From Symsagittifera roscoffensis (taxonomy: Eukaryota > Xenacoelomorpha > Acoela > Convolutidae): DNA of 64,000 nt. Below, one piece after another: positions 24,401 to 32,041 of this stretch (positions are counted from its first letter, which is position 1; each line of letters opens with the position of its first letter). The stretch lies in NCBI RefSeq assembly GCF_963678635.1, contig NC_087065.1:35725363-35789362 (forward strand). The letters run 5' to 3'. The notes beneath the pieces are model-generated. The model was not told the origin of the DNA, did no database searches, and saw nothing but the letters and a program-made list of their open reading frames with translations. The translations under genes were made by a program, and so were the position numbers.

Positions 24401-27400
24401 AATATCTTCCATTTTGAAAAGTTGTAGTGCTTTTTCCTGTTCATTTAATAGCTGCTGTTCAATAAGGTAGCGAACAGTTGAAAAACTGCTCTTTGAATAA
24501 AATGGGAAAACCTGCTTAAACTTTTTTTAATCTTGGTTTATCTTTTTATCGATAATTTTTCTTTGACCCCCGATTTATATTCAATGTTAGCTAAGACCGG
24601 ACAAACTTGCGTTTTTAATTGATGTCATTTTCGGGATATTTGTCTACTTCTGCAACATGGAAATAGCTTATAATTTTTCGTAAAATCTTAATATAATCTG
24701 AGTATCAATCGTTTCAAAAACTTAAAAACAAACATCAAAATGCTAAGCTGGTACAGCTCAGAAATGATTTCATTGAAAGTTCTTGATAACATTTTTTTCA
24801 AAGACTCCTGGGTGTTTAGTAATCGGGTGTTAGTCAATTTGCGTGCTTTCCCACGCAGTTGATGAAAAGATCAGTATGTGAAATTTTTTGTATGAACAAA
24901 ACTAATAATCAGTAGCGTTCAATCAGCGTGAAAAATTCTTCAAATTCACGCTCGCAAATGAGCTGTAAAGGTTTGAAAACATGTTTTAAAATGAGAAAAC
25001 AACTGGTTTTGCATGTGAAACACAAGAATGAACACATAAATTTTTCGTTGACTAAAGCATTTTCGCAATTGTTTTTTTTTCACGCACTCGGGGAAATTAA
25101 TTCACTATTCCCGGGCCTAAAGCATTTTCGCAACTGTTTTTTCACGCACCGGGAAATTAGTTCACTATCATTGGGCCTGGAGGCCCTCTGATAGTGAATT
25201 AATTACCTCGGGCATGAAAAAACAGTTGCGAAACTGCTGCTTTATGCTCAAAATCCTCAGCCTTTTTTTAAATAAAGAAGCATATTATTCATCCCTAAAA
25301 CTCATTTGATCTCACGTTAACTCGTTTTTTTTTCTCACGTTTAACTCATTTGATTTTTTCAAACCAGTTTTACATTTTAATTTGGGTTCTTCATTTGGAT
25401 TTCTTGGTGAAAAAAGCTAGTGTTCGAAGTTTGCCTCTTTTTTGCTTTCAGTCGGTTTTTAGAACCTAGCATGGGACACTAATTGAACTGCATTCTCAAA
25501 AACGAATTTTGAGTAATTTACGAGGCGTGGAATCAGAATTACGTAATGCAATTTCAGTTTGAGCTAAGTAGCGCAGTTTCCATATCAATGAACTTACTTC
25601 AAGTCAATTTTTAATGACTTCTGAGACGTATTAAATAGTCGAATGCGATATGCGCGTTAATAGAAAACTGGAAATTTGGCGCTGGAAATCTGGAAATTTG
25701 GTTTATTTTCTGTAAAACTCAAGTCATGGATCAATTCGATTCTGTAATTTTTTTTTGTAAACTTTTGTTTGGGCGACCATTGCCTCATCAGAAAGCTAAT
25801 TATCAGGGTTGATGCTCTAGCCTTAGATCTGGATATTAAACATTGATCTCCGCAGTACCTTAATATTGTGTGCAAAACACTTTTCATCCTCTGAGTACAG
25901 AAAAAAGTAGCTTTATTTGCCTCAAATTTATTGATTCTTTTTCACTTTGATTGTAATTTTTGAGATTTGATATTGTAAATTTTGGCCTTCCTCATTCGTT
26001 GAAGAATCTGTTTATGATTTCATATCATCCAAACTATTTTCAAGTGTTTATAAACATGTCTCAAGAACCTATTGAGCTTAATTTCAGCCGTGAAAACTTA
26101 GTTTTATTCAAATAAAGGTATTTTGTGGAGTTTTATAGCGCAATTTTGAAAATAAAAAACCTGAAAATTCAAAAAATTTGTGCAAACAAATTTGAAAAAA
26201 TGAAATCTTTTGTAAATTGTTTTTTTTTTTCGTTTTTCCAGTCATTTTTCAGCAAAAACTGTTTTCCAATTGACCTATTTTACTATGACTCAAATATGCC
26301 TAATTTCTTTTTTTTTGTTCATGTTTTCTTATCACAACATGCAGAAAAAAAACTACGCCAACTTGTATAAAAAACTTTTTTTAAGACTGGTCGGAACATT
26401 CTGTGCTACTTGCACAGTAACCGGCTATCCTTGTTTTTTGTGTTAACTGACATTTTTCTCACTCTCTTTCCGCTGTTTTAAGTTTGATATCAAAGCATCG
26501 ACAGCTTTCTTCTGGTGACTGATGACTGTCTAATAGACAAAGATCATGCTGGCGCAATCGCCGTTTGTTTGATTCTAATTCAAATGTTTGATTGCTTAGG
26601 CGAGACTTCAAAGCCGGCCTCGGGTGCGTCTGGAGACAACAAAGAGAAGGATGCGAAGGCGGCAGGGGAAGAGACGGAGGGAGAGGACGAGGATGAAGAT
26701 GATGGTGACGAGGATTCGAATGTGAATGGCAAACAGCTGTTCATGAATCTCCTCTCCCGATACAGGGCTCTCAAGTGGCTGTATGGACATGCTGCTAGGT
26801 AGAATATACTATTAACCACATTTTCTATTAATATTACATGCTTTATCACCAGTAACCACATTCGTAATCAGGTGTCAAAATAGATCCGCTGCAAAAATAC
26901 AGAACAAATTCAACATTTTAAATGGACTTGTTTTTTTTTATTATAGCACAAGCAAATAAGGATTCCCTAAATACTTTAAAATATGGATCCCAAAATCTTA
27001 AATTATTGAAGGGATTATATTGTTTAGTAGGTCGTCGTTGGGATAGGCTATTATAGAAAGTTTTTAATGAACTGTGTGTCATTGTATTTGCAGATACTAC
27101 TACCTGTTGAACCTGACCTGCTTCTACACGCCTTTGGTGATCTTCGGGACCCTCAACACCATCCTCACCTCCCTCACTGTCGACGACAAGGACTCCGTTT
27201 TCTCAATGGTCGTCATAAAAATATCCGCCGTAACCTCAATTCTCACAGGCAAGTCAATTAACATGAAATTAGTGCCACTTACATTCCAGGGAAGGGTGCA
27301 TCGTCATGGTTGGTATTTACTCATTATCTAGAGTGGTGTTGAATGAAATCCCTTTCAGAAAAGATTTGGGTTCTGAATGATGTTTCAAGCATTGTTCTCA

Positions 27401-30400
27401 TTGTCAAGAAAAACAAGGCTCTGTTTTTGCCACTCACATAGGTTTATTGCTGAAGTGAGTGGATCAAGCGAATGTTAAATATCAAATGTGTTTTTACTTT
27501 TTAGGTTGCTTCAGCCATGTTCATATCCTATTCTTTGAGCCTAATTTCAAGCAATCCGCTTACCCTAGGAATGCTTTTGTTTTTATAGCTATTAATCGTT
27601 AATCACACAAAGATAACGCAAAAAAAGAGTATAGTAGTGATTTTTTTTTCAGGAAAAAACCGGTTTGACTTTTGATTTCTTTTTAAGCTCACTTCATTTC
27701 CTTTGTTGAAATGAAGGCAAACTCTGATATCGAACAGCGAAAGTGATAGAAGTACTTGAACGACCTCTTATATTGAAAATGGATTTTAATTATCAGGTTT
27801 TACAGCGAAATAAAAAATTTAACTATTGATCGAGTGTTCTCAAGTAAGGTAATTCTATCAAAAAAGTGTCAATCATAAATTGTTATAGAAATTCAAAGAG
27901 CTTTAAGCCATTTTTTTTTTCGGAAAATCGAAAATTGCGATTTTTTTAAAGAAAAACGAGTCAGTACTTTTTCTGTTTACTTGCGTTCATTACTCTTTTC
28001 CAATTGTCACTTGGCTATGTTTTAGATTGTCCCAGTTTTTTCTGTTTGCAAAATAGCTTAAGCATTTAAAATGGGCATAGTATTTTTTTAAAATTGTCTA
28101 AAAAAGAGAGCAAAATGTGAGAAGGAAACAAGAATGCTTAAATCAGCGTGAAGCTCTGAATATTTCGACTGCCTTTAATATGTCTTTTTGTTTCTGATTT
28201 TTCTTCTGCCAAAAAGCATTATCAAACATCACTTGATGTAATTTGCGCTCAGAGGTAGAGAAATAATGGGACAGTTTGGAATGATTTTGGGATTTTTCCT
28301 AAGAAAAGATACTGAGCTCAAATATTCCGTCACTTTCTTACGAAGCAGGAAAATGAGTGCGTTTAGGTGGGATTTTTTGAGCTCTATTAACTTGAGCGCG
28401 GAATAACAAGACTCATTGAATAATTTGCGTTTATTTGCACAGCCATACTGATAAATTGATTCAAGCTCAGGTATATTAGCTCAAATAATAATAAAAAAAT
28501 CCGGGTGAAATATCTTTACCAATTTTTTTGGCATTGGCTTACTTCAATGTCATTGCACAAACAAGATAGCGAGCGTAGTATTATATAACGAATCCTATAT
28601 ATATATATTTAATCCAAATCGCATACAGTAGTATTCATTTCGGTAAACACTTTTGTGGCACAGGACTTACAGTTAAATAGCATATGTTCCATTCAAACTT
28701 AATTTCTTTTAGTGGCTAGTATTAAGCTATTTCAAGCGTGCATTCTGGAAAACGGCAGAGTCGGAATCTCCAGGTCCCATGTTTGATTATGGCAGAAGTT
28801 AAAACTTTTTTTTCAATTTTTTGTTTACTTTTTTCTTTCAATTTTAGCTTGTGTTTGCGAAGCGCTGCTTCTTATCTGTGCTTACAAATTTCGTCTTAAA
28901 GTTTCGTTTGTGCAAAGCTGATCAGAAGATAAAACCCCGGAACATAAATTATCCGTTGCTTTCTTCGTAATTTGGATCTGTTCAGGGGTGGGTTGAGGAG
29001 GGGGGAGGACGCTCACCCTCAAGGATTCGACTCCCTCACCAACCAAAAAGTCCCCGCTTTGATAAATTTTATGACATCCATTTTCGGCGACCAAACCTAG
29101 AATTTTTCTAAAGGCTGTTTCGGTGCCACTATATACAAATTTTGAATGGGAGCGCTCGCCAAAAAAACACGATGTTTTGGTCAAAGCTTTTTCAAAAAGA
29201 GCCCAAAAACGGCATTTTCCCACCCTCCCCGAGAAAACGCTAGATCCGCCCTGGATCTGTTACTATTATATATTTAAATGAGCGCTTCACTATCTCACCA
29301 CGTTTAAGCTTTTTCAACGTAATATTTTTGCATGTTAAACGAAAGAATTTTTTCACGCTTAAGCTATATCGTATATTGCAATGGTTAAGATTTTTTCGAT
29401 TTTCCAGTTTGAATTCAGTGGTTGTTCCACCGAGTTCAAAATTAGCAGCCCAATAGTGGAATGCTGTCAGGATTCCCCAAAAGGTTGCAAATTGGCCTCC
29501 ATTTAAGAATGCTCAAATCCTTATAGTGTTAGAGATACGACGACGTTCGTGATTTTTTTCAAAAATTTTCAGAAAACTCAAATTCCAAAATAATTTACCA
29601 AACTTCCCTTTACCCTGTTTTTGGGTGCTGCCAGAGTATTCTCAAGGATTGCGAATCTTGCCTCCAAATGTGACGGCTCAAATCCTTGTAGTTTTCGAGA
29701 TATGACATTTTTGTGATTTTTTCAAAAATTTTCAAAATCAATTTTTTTTTTCAAAATTTGAAATTCGTTACCCTCTAATAGAGTGTTGTCAGGGTAATTT
29801 CAGAAATTGCGAATCTTGCCTCCAAATGTGATGGCTCAAATCCTTCTAGTTTTCGAGATATGACATTTTTTGTGATTTTTTCAAAAAATTTTCAATAAAA
29901 TTAATTTCTTTTTCAAAATTTGAAATTCTTTACCCTCTAGTAAGGTGCTGTCAGGAATTGCGATTCTTGCTTCCTAATATGGCGATCAAATCCTTGTAGT
30001 TTTCGAGATATGACGTTTTTTGTGATTTTTTCAAAAAAAATTTTTGAAATTCCCAACACTCTATTTGGGGGCTATCAGAGTACTGTCAGGGGTTGTGAGC
30101 CTTGCCTACAATTATGACTGCTCAAATCTTTGTAGTTTTTCAGATCCGGCGTTTTTGTGATTTTTTCAAAGTTTTTCAGAAAGCTTAAATTGAATTTTTT
30201 TCTTCAAAATTTGGAATTCCTAATCCTGTAGTTGGGTGCTCTCTCGGTACTCATAGGGAGTGCAAATATTGCCTCTAAATATCACTGCTCAATTCGTTGT
30301 AGTTTTCGAGATATTAGTTTTTTTTCTATGATTTTTCTAAAATTTTCAGTTAACTTAGATTTAGAAAAATTCACAGTTTAAATATCCAAATATCCCAACC

Positions 30401-32041
30401 ATGTAATTGGGTGCTGCCAGGGTACTCCCAGGAGTTGTAAATCTTGCCTCCAAATATAACTACTCAAATTTTTGTAGTTTTCGAGGTTCGACGGAAAATT
30501 GGAATTCAAAAAAAGTTCATAAAATTTGAAATTACCAACCCTGTAATTGGGTGCTGTCAGAGTACGCTAAAAGCCTGCAGATCTGGTTTCCAATATATGC
30601 GGTTTTTCTTGAGTTGTCAAAAATTCGAAGCACCGGAGGTGCGTAACACGCTAGTAAACTTTATTTGGTGAAAGTAAGTAGCTTCTAATACTAAAAGCGG
30701 TGTACTTCAGAACGCAAGGTAAAAATGGAAATTTTGCGATGCGCGTTCAGTAAATTGATGCATCAGTAAATAACTATATCAGTTAATCGAATTATGAAAC
30801 AATTACTTAACAATTACGTAACCGTTTGCGTCTCAAGTTCTAATTTAGCCTAAAATAAACGTATCAACGAATTAAATGGAAAAACTTTTCAGTAATTGAC
30901 TGCAATATTGCAATTTCTTAGCTGTATAACTTAATTTACAATTACGTCGAGCATAATTAATTCCTTACTAGTTTAGGGGTCAACTAATAATATACACTGT
31001 TACTTTGAAAAGGTTATTACTCTGAAAATACTTTTGGTGTGCTGGTTTGCTGATCAGGTTTATACTTTTGGTTTGCTGATCAGGTAATTTGATTTTCGGT
31101 TTACTGATCTGGTCTGGCCGTTTTCGGGTTGCTGATACATCGGTTTACTGACCACCACCTTTTTTTGGAGGGAAAAACATACCTGGAATGTTTTTCTGCG
31201 ATCTACAGTAGCCAAAAACCTGAACGTATCAACAATTTAAAATACCATGGCTATATGAAATGAAGAAAAAATAAGAAACGAACTCGCACGTCAATATAAA
31301 AATGAGCTAAATAAACTCATTTATGCTCTTTGACTAAGAGTAAACCATATCTTTATAATATGAGTGGTGTGTTGTGTTTGTAGGTCTGCAGATGCAGTTG
31401 CAATGGGAGAGTGAGAGCGCCAAGTGTGAGAAGACATTTCAAATGTATCGCCGACTGGACTCCGAAATTACTTATCGGTAAGGGCAGCTGATTTTGAACA
31501 CTTCAAGCTCAAACTGAATGGATATATTTTTTATTATTTTCTATTTAATATTCCTTTAAGAATATAATTATTTTCAAAGTCGCAAGGAATGCAGATGATG
31601 TCGATGATCAAATAAATGCCTTAGTACCACGTTTCCTGGTAGCGCTTCAACGTTAAACCTATAATTTAAAGATGGTTTAAATCAACTTTTTACTATCGGT
31701 TTGGCGTCTTCAAACACTTATATGACTCAGAGTGTTATAGCATGTGTGGGCGTCATCGGCCTGGTCTTGGCGGCAGTTCTAAAAAAGTCTGCGTTTCTTT
31801 TACTTTTTGGAAAGATCTAACTTATTCTAGAATGATGCTGGCGGACCAAGGAGTGCCGGTTAAGAACGCGGCCAAGTTCGCCTGGAAGTGTAGGGATGTA
31901 GAGGACCAGACTGTGGATGATGAGCCGGCTATTCCTCAGTTCATAGTAGCCCAAGTGACCCAGGAGGCCCTGCAGGAGCAGAGGCGACTCTTCCAGGGCA
32001 CCGGTGATGTGGTCACCGAAAAGACATCCAGTTACCTCTAA
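12300..32041 (+). CDS. Tandem SLATT-like two-module membrane protein, nine-exon gene (5' end unresolved)
   Basis: I join exons 12300-12471, 18506-18632, 18960-19066, 19291-19452, 19860-20021, 26600-26798, 27094-27248, 31384-31477 and 31831-32041. All phases match and the total is 1389 nt, giving 462 residues plus TAA. Module A (residues about 16-170) and module B (about 288-435) align to each other. Both have an amphipathic helix with a Y-x-x-x-K/L-x-LY pattern, then YYYxLNL, FYxPL, a first membrane segment (about 43-65 and 313-335), a T-x-x-LT motif, a second membrane segment (about 78-97 and 346-363), a long helix, and a closing P-x-FIV/IPQFIV. The linker (about 186-287) is lysine-rich and then acidic. 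This layout resembles SLATT 2TM domains, which in bacteria are proposed membrane effectors of nucleotide-triggered conflict systems. The function here is unknown and the family call is from pattern recall only. Introns range from about 220 bp to 6.6 kb. Start options are Met at 12336 or 12351 inside exon 1 (for example after a spliced leader) or an undetected upstream exon. Confidence 0.68.
12700..13190 (+). repeat. Family-4 interspersed repeat, copy 2 (intron 1)
   Basis: It contains CGCGGTTTGACGTTTGATT, TTGTTAAAAGGAAGGCAAAC, ATCGAATAGCGAAAG and the terminal TCATTTGGCTATGTTT. The last motif is seen as CACTTGGCTATGTTTTA in copy 27640-28060. Confidence 0.6.
13200..13648 (-). repeat. Fragment related to the CAGGGGCGGAT hAT MITE, 3' limit unclear
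   Basis: On the - strand it starts CCAGGGGCGAAATAGGGGGCGGACTCC and continues with GGATTCGACGCCCTCCCC, as in the copies at 28983 and 47297. The opposite terminus was not found. Confidence 0.45.
13775..14021 (-). repeat. tRNA-derived SINE
   Basis: On the - strand a serine/leucine-like tRNA head reads GCAGCCGTAGCCGAGTGG (A box, 13985-14002), followed by the B box in CGTTCGAACCGGT (13939-13951). A body of about 150 bp follows and ends in an A-tract, seen as T-run 13775-13784 on the + strand. The first 20 bases of the head are duplicated. The short spacing between the boxes and the lack of a full cloverleaf argue against a functional tRNA gene. Confidence 0.7.
14766..15576 (+). repeat. Family-1 hairpin-ended repeat interrupted by an insertion
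   Basis: The 5' part 14766-15046 has the hairpin, the CTCGGGGTGGGTTTT segment and the palindrome GCGCGATATATATCGCGC. The 3' part, from about 15306, ends in CAGGGCTTCGCCCTGATACG and CTTGTT. Removing 15047-15305 restores a continuous family-1 unit of about 550 bp. Confidence 0.8.
15047..15305 (+). mobile_element. Nested 259-bp insertion with 18-bp flanking duplication
   Basis: AGCGGAGAGTTAATCCGT occurs at 15029-15046 and again at 15306-15323. The insert has short inverted ends (TTCATGTTC / GAACATGAA). A related copy lies on the - strand at about 24245-24505. Parts read like diverged coding sequence (EDIVAGAILNEISYSQQALC), so a captured exon or cDNA is possible, but no family is recognised. Confidence 0.6.
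15590..15823 (+). repeat. Inverted-copy repeat, matches 25549-25790
   Basis: The stretch from GGCAATGGTCGCCCAAAC to GCTACTAAGCTCAAACTGAA is found almost unchanged on the opposite strand at 25549-25790. The near identity suggests recent movement. No terminal repeats stand out. Confidence 0.7.
15824..16525 (+). repeat. Recent segmental duplication, copy 1
   Basis: It is nearly identical to 20137-20835, with a handful of base changes seen over about 690 bp. It contains a family-4-like segment (15955-16270), a tRNA-like motif GGGGCAATGGCTCGAATG...AGTTCGATTCCCC (16315-16366) and the first part of a family-1 repeat. The identical open frames in the two copies reflect the duplication, not coding. 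Confidence 0.8.
16411..16850 (+). repeat. Family-1 hairpin-ended repeat, 3' truncated
   Basis: It starts GTTCCGACTTCCGATACGAA (the hairpin is weakened by one base), keeps the AACGCGCGATATATTTCGC centre and ATGGCGTGTGGGAGGATG. It stops in the T-rich segment before the terminal hairpin. Confidence 0.75.
17100..17618 (+). repeat. Family-1 hairpin-ended repeat, nearly full length
   Basis: It runs from GCTCCGACTTTCGATACGAA to GGCAGTCGGAAGCTTCATACGA and CTTGTT. The CAGGGCTTCGCCCTG hairpin of other copies is shortened here. Confidence 0.8.
17917..18411 (-). repeat. Family-1 hairpin-ended repeat, full length with central deletion
   Basis: On the + strand it opens AACAAGACTGCTCGTATCAG and the GGGCGAAGCCC hairpin, and closes CTTTCGTATCGAAAGTCGGAAC. 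The segment between the TTGGAACGAT and ACGCGCGTTAATTGTCCC words is shorter than in other copies. Confidence 0.8.
18506..18632 (+). CDS. Exon 2: module A loop and second membrane segment
   Basis: It is bounded by TTACAG and GG|GTTAG, entering in phase 1 and leaving in phase 2. It encodes LTTVLTHMSG, a short polar loop, and the second membrane segment KIKIIVAILNGMSSVWTAAQ. The last part matches IKISAVTSILTGLQMQL of module B in position and character. Confidence 0.7.
18960..19066 (+). CDS. Exon 3: module A helix after the membrane pair
   Basis: It is bounded by TTAATGTAG and T|GTGAGT, a near-consensus donor, with phases 2 and 1. The product WNQKTQSANSTLIKYRDMSA lines up with QWESESAKCEKTFQMYRRLD of module B (W, S, Y-R and the charged positions agree). 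Confidence 0.7.
19291..19452 (+). CDS. Exon 4: end of module A, P-x-FIV motif
   Basis: The acceptor is AAATTTCAG and the donor is AAAG|GTAGGC, with phases 1 and 1. It encodes PKGMLMFVESCYDNEKS, then ITVPPFIVKRYD, and a polar tail. The PPFIV motif is the counterpart of IPQFIV in module B. A proline-rich motif after the second helix pair is also typical of SLATT domains. Confidence 0.7.
19681..19712 (+). repeat. Poly-C tract in intron 4
   Basis: A C-rich run broken by one T. It lies about 150 bp before the acceptor of exon 5. It gives rise to spurious glycine- and proline-rich frames on both strands. Confidence 0.85.
19860..20021 (+). CDS. Exon 5: lysine-rich linker
   Basis: The acceptor is TCTGAAG and the donor is GGAG|GTATAA, with phases 1 and 1. 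It encodes EDAKKAAKEAKKSKKKKK followed by a Glu/Asp/Gly segment ending in ISKPG. It is low in complexity, probably disordered or a charged helix, and probably lies on the cytoplasmic side. Confidence 0.65.
20137..20835 (+). repeat. Recent segmental duplication, copy 2 (intron 5)
   Basis: It is the partner of 15824-16525. After it the family-1 part is rearranged (CGTTCCAAATTGAACTGAAATT), so the downstream junction differs from copy 1. Confidence 0.8.
20724..21121 (+). repeat. Family-1 hairpin-ended repeat with large internal deletion
   Basis: The 5' end lies within the segmental duplication. The central palindrome is deleted. The 3' end is intact, with CAGGGCTTCGCCCTGATACG and AGTCTTGTT. Confidence 0.75.
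21130..21580 (+). repeat. Family-4 interspersed repeat, copy 3 (intron 5)
   Basis: It shares ATTGCGGTTTGAATTTTGAT, AAGAAGGCAAGTTATGCTCTC, TCCCAGCGGAATAAAGAAATT and GTTTAGCTATGTTTG with the other copies. It follows directly after a family-1 repeat. Confidence 0.55.
23035..23445 (+). repeat. Old, diverged family-1 repeat
   Basis: Recognisable parts in the right order are GACGGAATTTTTGTGCTC, TGAGCTCAAGATTTAATAGATATTTCACA, TATAGGGGCTTGAAAAATG and GCGTGATATAATTCG. A shorter relic lies at 23815-23945 (TTGTCCCAAGCTCAAATT, TTATGGGGGTTTAAAGAT). Confidence 0.55.
24245..24505 (-). repeat. Second copy of the 259-bp insertion sequence
   Basis: On the - strand it matches 15047-15305 over nearly its whole length (words such as TTGTCGCCGGTGCCACTTTG and TGGGTTGCCGCGATTAGCAAT). 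No 18-bp duplication is evident around it. A 64-codon + frame over it is a shadow. Confidence 0.6.
25060..25237. repeat. Long imperfect hairpin plus direct duplicate of its left arm
   Basis: The left arm 25122-25178 (starting GCATTTTCGCAACTGTTTTTTC) pairs with the right arm 25181-25237 (ending GAAAAAACAGTTGCGAAACTGC) around a GGCCTGGAGGCC centre. An extra copy of the left arm precedes it at 25060-25121. Confidence 0.75.
25549..25790 (-). repeat. Inverted copy of 15590-15823
   Basis: The near-identical stretch runs from TTTCAGTTTGAGCTAAGTAG to GGGCGACCATTGCCT on the + strand. The - strand frame 25657-25887 lies in it and is not supported as a gene. Confidence 0.7.
26100..26437 (+). repeat. 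Family-2 repeat, 3' end clear, 5' limit uncertain
   Basis: The end reads GGTCGGAACATTCTGTGCTA, then CTTGCACAGTAACCGGCTATCCTTGTT, the reverse complement of the left edge at 10164. It lies about 160 bp before exon 6. Confidence 0.55.
26600..26798 (+). CDS. Exon 6: acidic linker and start of module B
   Basis: It follows a 6.6-kb intron. The acceptor is GCTTAG and the donor is CTAG|GTAGAA, with phases 1 and 2. It encodes a Ser/Ala/Gly/Lys stretch, the acidic run GEDEDEDDGDEDSN, and the helix LFMNLLSRYRALKWLYGHAAR. That helix matches LLVQLNEKYHRQKTLYKMTR of module A. A - strand frame over the same bases is only a mirror of the acidic repeat. Confidence 0.7.
27094..27248 (+). CDS. Exon 7: module B membrane segments; GC-AG intron follows
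   Basis: The acceptor is TATTTGCAG. The only donor that keeps the frame is CACAG|GCAAGT, a GC donor with otherwise perfect consensus, leaving in phase 1. It encodes YYYLLNLTCFYTPLVIFG, a hydrophilic DDKDS turn, and the second membrane segment MVVIKISAVTSILT. Confidence 0.7.
27640..28060 (+). repeat. Family-4 interspersed repeat, copy 4 (intron 7)
   Basis: It carries AACCGGTTTGACTTTTGATT, GAAATGAAGGCAAACTCTGA, TATCGAACAGCGAAAGTG and CACTTGGCTATGTTTTA. Similar position and orientation to the other intronic copies. Confidence 0.6.
28140..28420 (-). repeat. Old family-1 fragment
   Basis: GCGTGAAGCTCTGAATATTTCGACTGCC at 28146 resembles the terminal segment. AAATATTCCGTCACTTTCTTACGAA at 28320 resembles the opposite end. 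The middle is not alignable by eye. Confidence 0.4.
28983..29253 (+). mobile_element. hAT-type MITE, 271 bp, with 8-bp target duplication
   Basis: Its ends are CAGGGGTGGGTTGAGG and CTAGATCCGCCCTG. GATCTGTT flanks both sides exactly (28975-28982 and 29254-29261). It has no transposase. A 113-codon - strand frame over it has no support. The target size and the CAGGGGCGGAT-type ends fit the hAT superfamily. Confidence 0.8.
29490..30600 (+). repeat. Diverged tandem array, unit about 130-180 bp
   Basis: The block GGCTCAAATCCTTGTAGTTT, CGAGATATGACGTTTTTGTG, then TTCAAAATTTG, GGGTGCTGTCAG and ATCTTGCCTCCAAAT recurs at about 29510, 29690, 29835, 29985, 30118, 30285 and 30463. Units have drifted and carry indels. 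It lies within intron 7. Confidence 0.75.
31030..31160 (+). repeat. Short GGTTTGCTGATCAGG tandem block
   Basis: GGTTTGCTGATCAGG appears twice, followed by diverged units GGTTTACTGATCTGG, GGGTTGCTGATACAT and GGTTTACTGACCACC. It is a small minisatellite in intron 7, about 220 bp before exon 8. Confidence 0.65.
31384..31477 (+). CDS. Exon 8: module B post-membrane helix
   Basis: The acceptor is TTTGTAG and the donor is ATCG|GTAAGG, with phases 1 and 2. The product LQMQLQWESESAKCEKTFQM continues with YRRLDSEITYR and is the counterpart of exon 3. Confidence 0.7.
31831..32041 (+). CDS. Exon 9: end of module B and C-terminus
   Basis: The acceptor is TTATTCTAG, entering in phase 2, and the TAA stop ends at 32041. 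It encodes VPVKNAAKFAWKCRDVEDQ, then PAIPQFIV, and a polar Gln/Glu/Thr-rich tail of about 30 residues. I saw no exact AATAAA within the next 100 bases, so the polyadenylation site is not assigned. Confidence 0.7.

Noticed and set aside
26580-26861. Serine/proline-rich - strand open frames over exon 6
   Set aside because: They are mirror images of the acidic repeat of the real + strand exon and have no splice or motif support.
28882-29223. 113-codon - strand open frame
   Set aside because: It lies across a hAT MITE defined by its own target duplication and has no protein motif.
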